From assembly GCA_945875935.1 (NCBI GenBank), contig CAMCNE010000029.1, positions 1 through 24,719 on the forward strand: DNA of 24,719 bases, in the 5' to 3' direction. The position numbers and the translations under genes are program-made. The notes beneath the pieces were generated by a model, which saw only the letters and a list, made by a program, of their open reading frames with translations, was not told the DNA's origin and did no database searches. The stretch is from Bordetella parapertussis (GTDB lineage: Bacteria; Pseudomonadota; Gammaproteobacteria; Burkholderiales; Burkholderiaceae_C). This document shows positions 24,160 through 24,719 of this stretch, in pieces (position 1 is the stretch's first letter; each line of letters begins with the position of its first letter).

Positions 24160-24719
24160 GTGCAGTCAGCCGCAAGAGAATTCGACAGCACCGTCGCAGC
24201 GATGGTGCTGTGTGACATTTCCGAAGCGCATCGCGCCTGGGGATACAGCCGCTTCCTGTTCGGTCGCTACACGCTGCCTCGTGTGCAAGGGTTGAAGTTT
24301 TTCAAAGTGCTGGGTGCGGGCTATGAGTCGGGGTTCGGTTTGAGACCGAGCGTGTCTCGGCAGGGATTTTTCGGTGTGTTTGACGACGATGACAGCGCTG
24401 AGCGATTCATCAACGACTCGACCTTGATGCGCGGTTACCGTGACCATTCGCGCGAGTTTTTCTCGGTCAAGTTGCGCGCGTTCAGCAGCCGTGGCAGTTG
24501 GTCTGGCGCGACCTTGCCGGTGACCGCTGCCGAGCCGGAACTCGGGCCCATTGCAGCGCTCACGCGCGCTTCGATCCGGCCTTCACTGGCGCGCGAATTC
24601 TGGCGACAGGCACCGCTCACGCAGCGATCGCTTGAAACCGCCCAGGGTTGTGTATTTTCAGCAGGCGTCGGCGAGGCGCCGCTGTTGCGCCAGGCCACCT
24701 TCACGATGTGGGAAAGCAT
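24160..24719 (+). CDS. crtA: Spheroidene monooxygenase CrtA, N-terminal part (3' truncated)
   Basis: CrtA is a heme enzyme that adds a keto group at C2 of spheroidene, giving spheroidenone, when oxygen is present. The visible 186 or so residues show family segments: AHRAWGYSRFLFGRY, GLKFFKVLGAGYESGFGLRPS, GSWSG, ALTRASIRP and GVGEAPLLRQATFTMWES. The frame is open at the window end. The start is uncertain. GTG at 24160, 13 bases after the ppsR stop, gives an N-terminal strand (STVAAMVLCDI) like homologues. The in-frame ATG at 24202 would cut that strand, and neither has a strong Shine-Dalgarno. Direct placement behind ppsR suggests the same transcript. Confidence 0.9.
   Translation, partial: MQSAAREFDSTVAAMVLCDISEAHRAWGYSRFLFGRYTLPRVQGLKFFKVLGAGYESGFGLRPSVSRQGFFGVFDDDDSAERFINDSTLMRGYRDHSREFFSVKLRAFSSRGSWSGATLPVTAAEPELGPIAALTRASIRPSLAREFWRQAPLTQRSLETAQGCVFSAGVGEAPLLRQATFTMWES

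Noticed and set aside
1..24719. CRISPR arrays, insertion sequences, tRNA or rRNA genes, defence systems
   Set aside because: I looked for regular spaced repeats, transposase-like frames, terminal inverted repeats and tRNA-like cloverleafs and saw none.

Overview
This window looks like the chromosome of a phototrophic betaproteobacterium of the order Burkholderiales, in the general range of Rhodoferax, Limnohabitans, Rubrivivax and Roseateles. The base composition is GC-rich throughout. I infer the group from protein resemblance and gene order alone; no database search was possible.

Region 1 (1-6728, + strand) is housekeeping. It holds the 3' end of nusA, then infB, rbfA and truB, the classic transcription/translation operon, followed by typA (bipA). 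Region 2 (6729-6862) is a short spacer between convergent genes. It holds three GC-rich hairpins and marks the border between core genes and photosynthesis genes.

Region 3 (6863-21116, - strand) is a photosynthesis operon. In transcription order it reads bchF-bchN-bchB-bchH-bchL-bchM-lhaA-puhA-puhB-puhC-acsF-puhE. Spacing is tight and five junctions overlap. BchH starts bacteriochlorophyll synthesis by inserting Mg; BchM methylates the product; AcsF closes the fifth ring using oxygen. BchL, BchN and BchB form the light-independent protochlorophyllide reductase, and BchF hydrates the vinyl group. PuhA is the reaction-centre H subunit. LhaA, PuhB, PuhC and PuhE assemble the reaction centre and LH1. 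The oxygen-dependent cyclase AcsF is embedded in the operon and no BchE is present here, which points to pigment synthesis under oxygen.

Region 4 (21117-21714) is a roughly 600-base divergent control region. It holds two back-to-back sigma70-like promoters. Their -35 boxes are the outer arms of an inverted repeat TGTCAA-N22-TTGACA, which also contains two abutting near-matches to the PpsR/CrtJ operator (TGT-N12-ACA). A dense cluster of hairpins follows, one of which looks like a Rho-independent terminator on the - strand. This is the part of the window least explained by known genes.

Region 5 (21715-24719, + strand) is regulatory and carotenoid. It holds a PpaA/AerR-type cobalamin-binding-fold antirepressor, then the redox regulator PpsR, then the start of crtA (spheroidene monooxygenase), which is cut by the window end. 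A second TGTCAA-N22-TTGACG repeat spans the ppaA stop, upstream of ppsR. Together these genes fit aerobic repression of bacteriochlorophyll genes by PpsR, relieved by PpaA, in an organism able to make ketolated spheroidene-series carotenoids.
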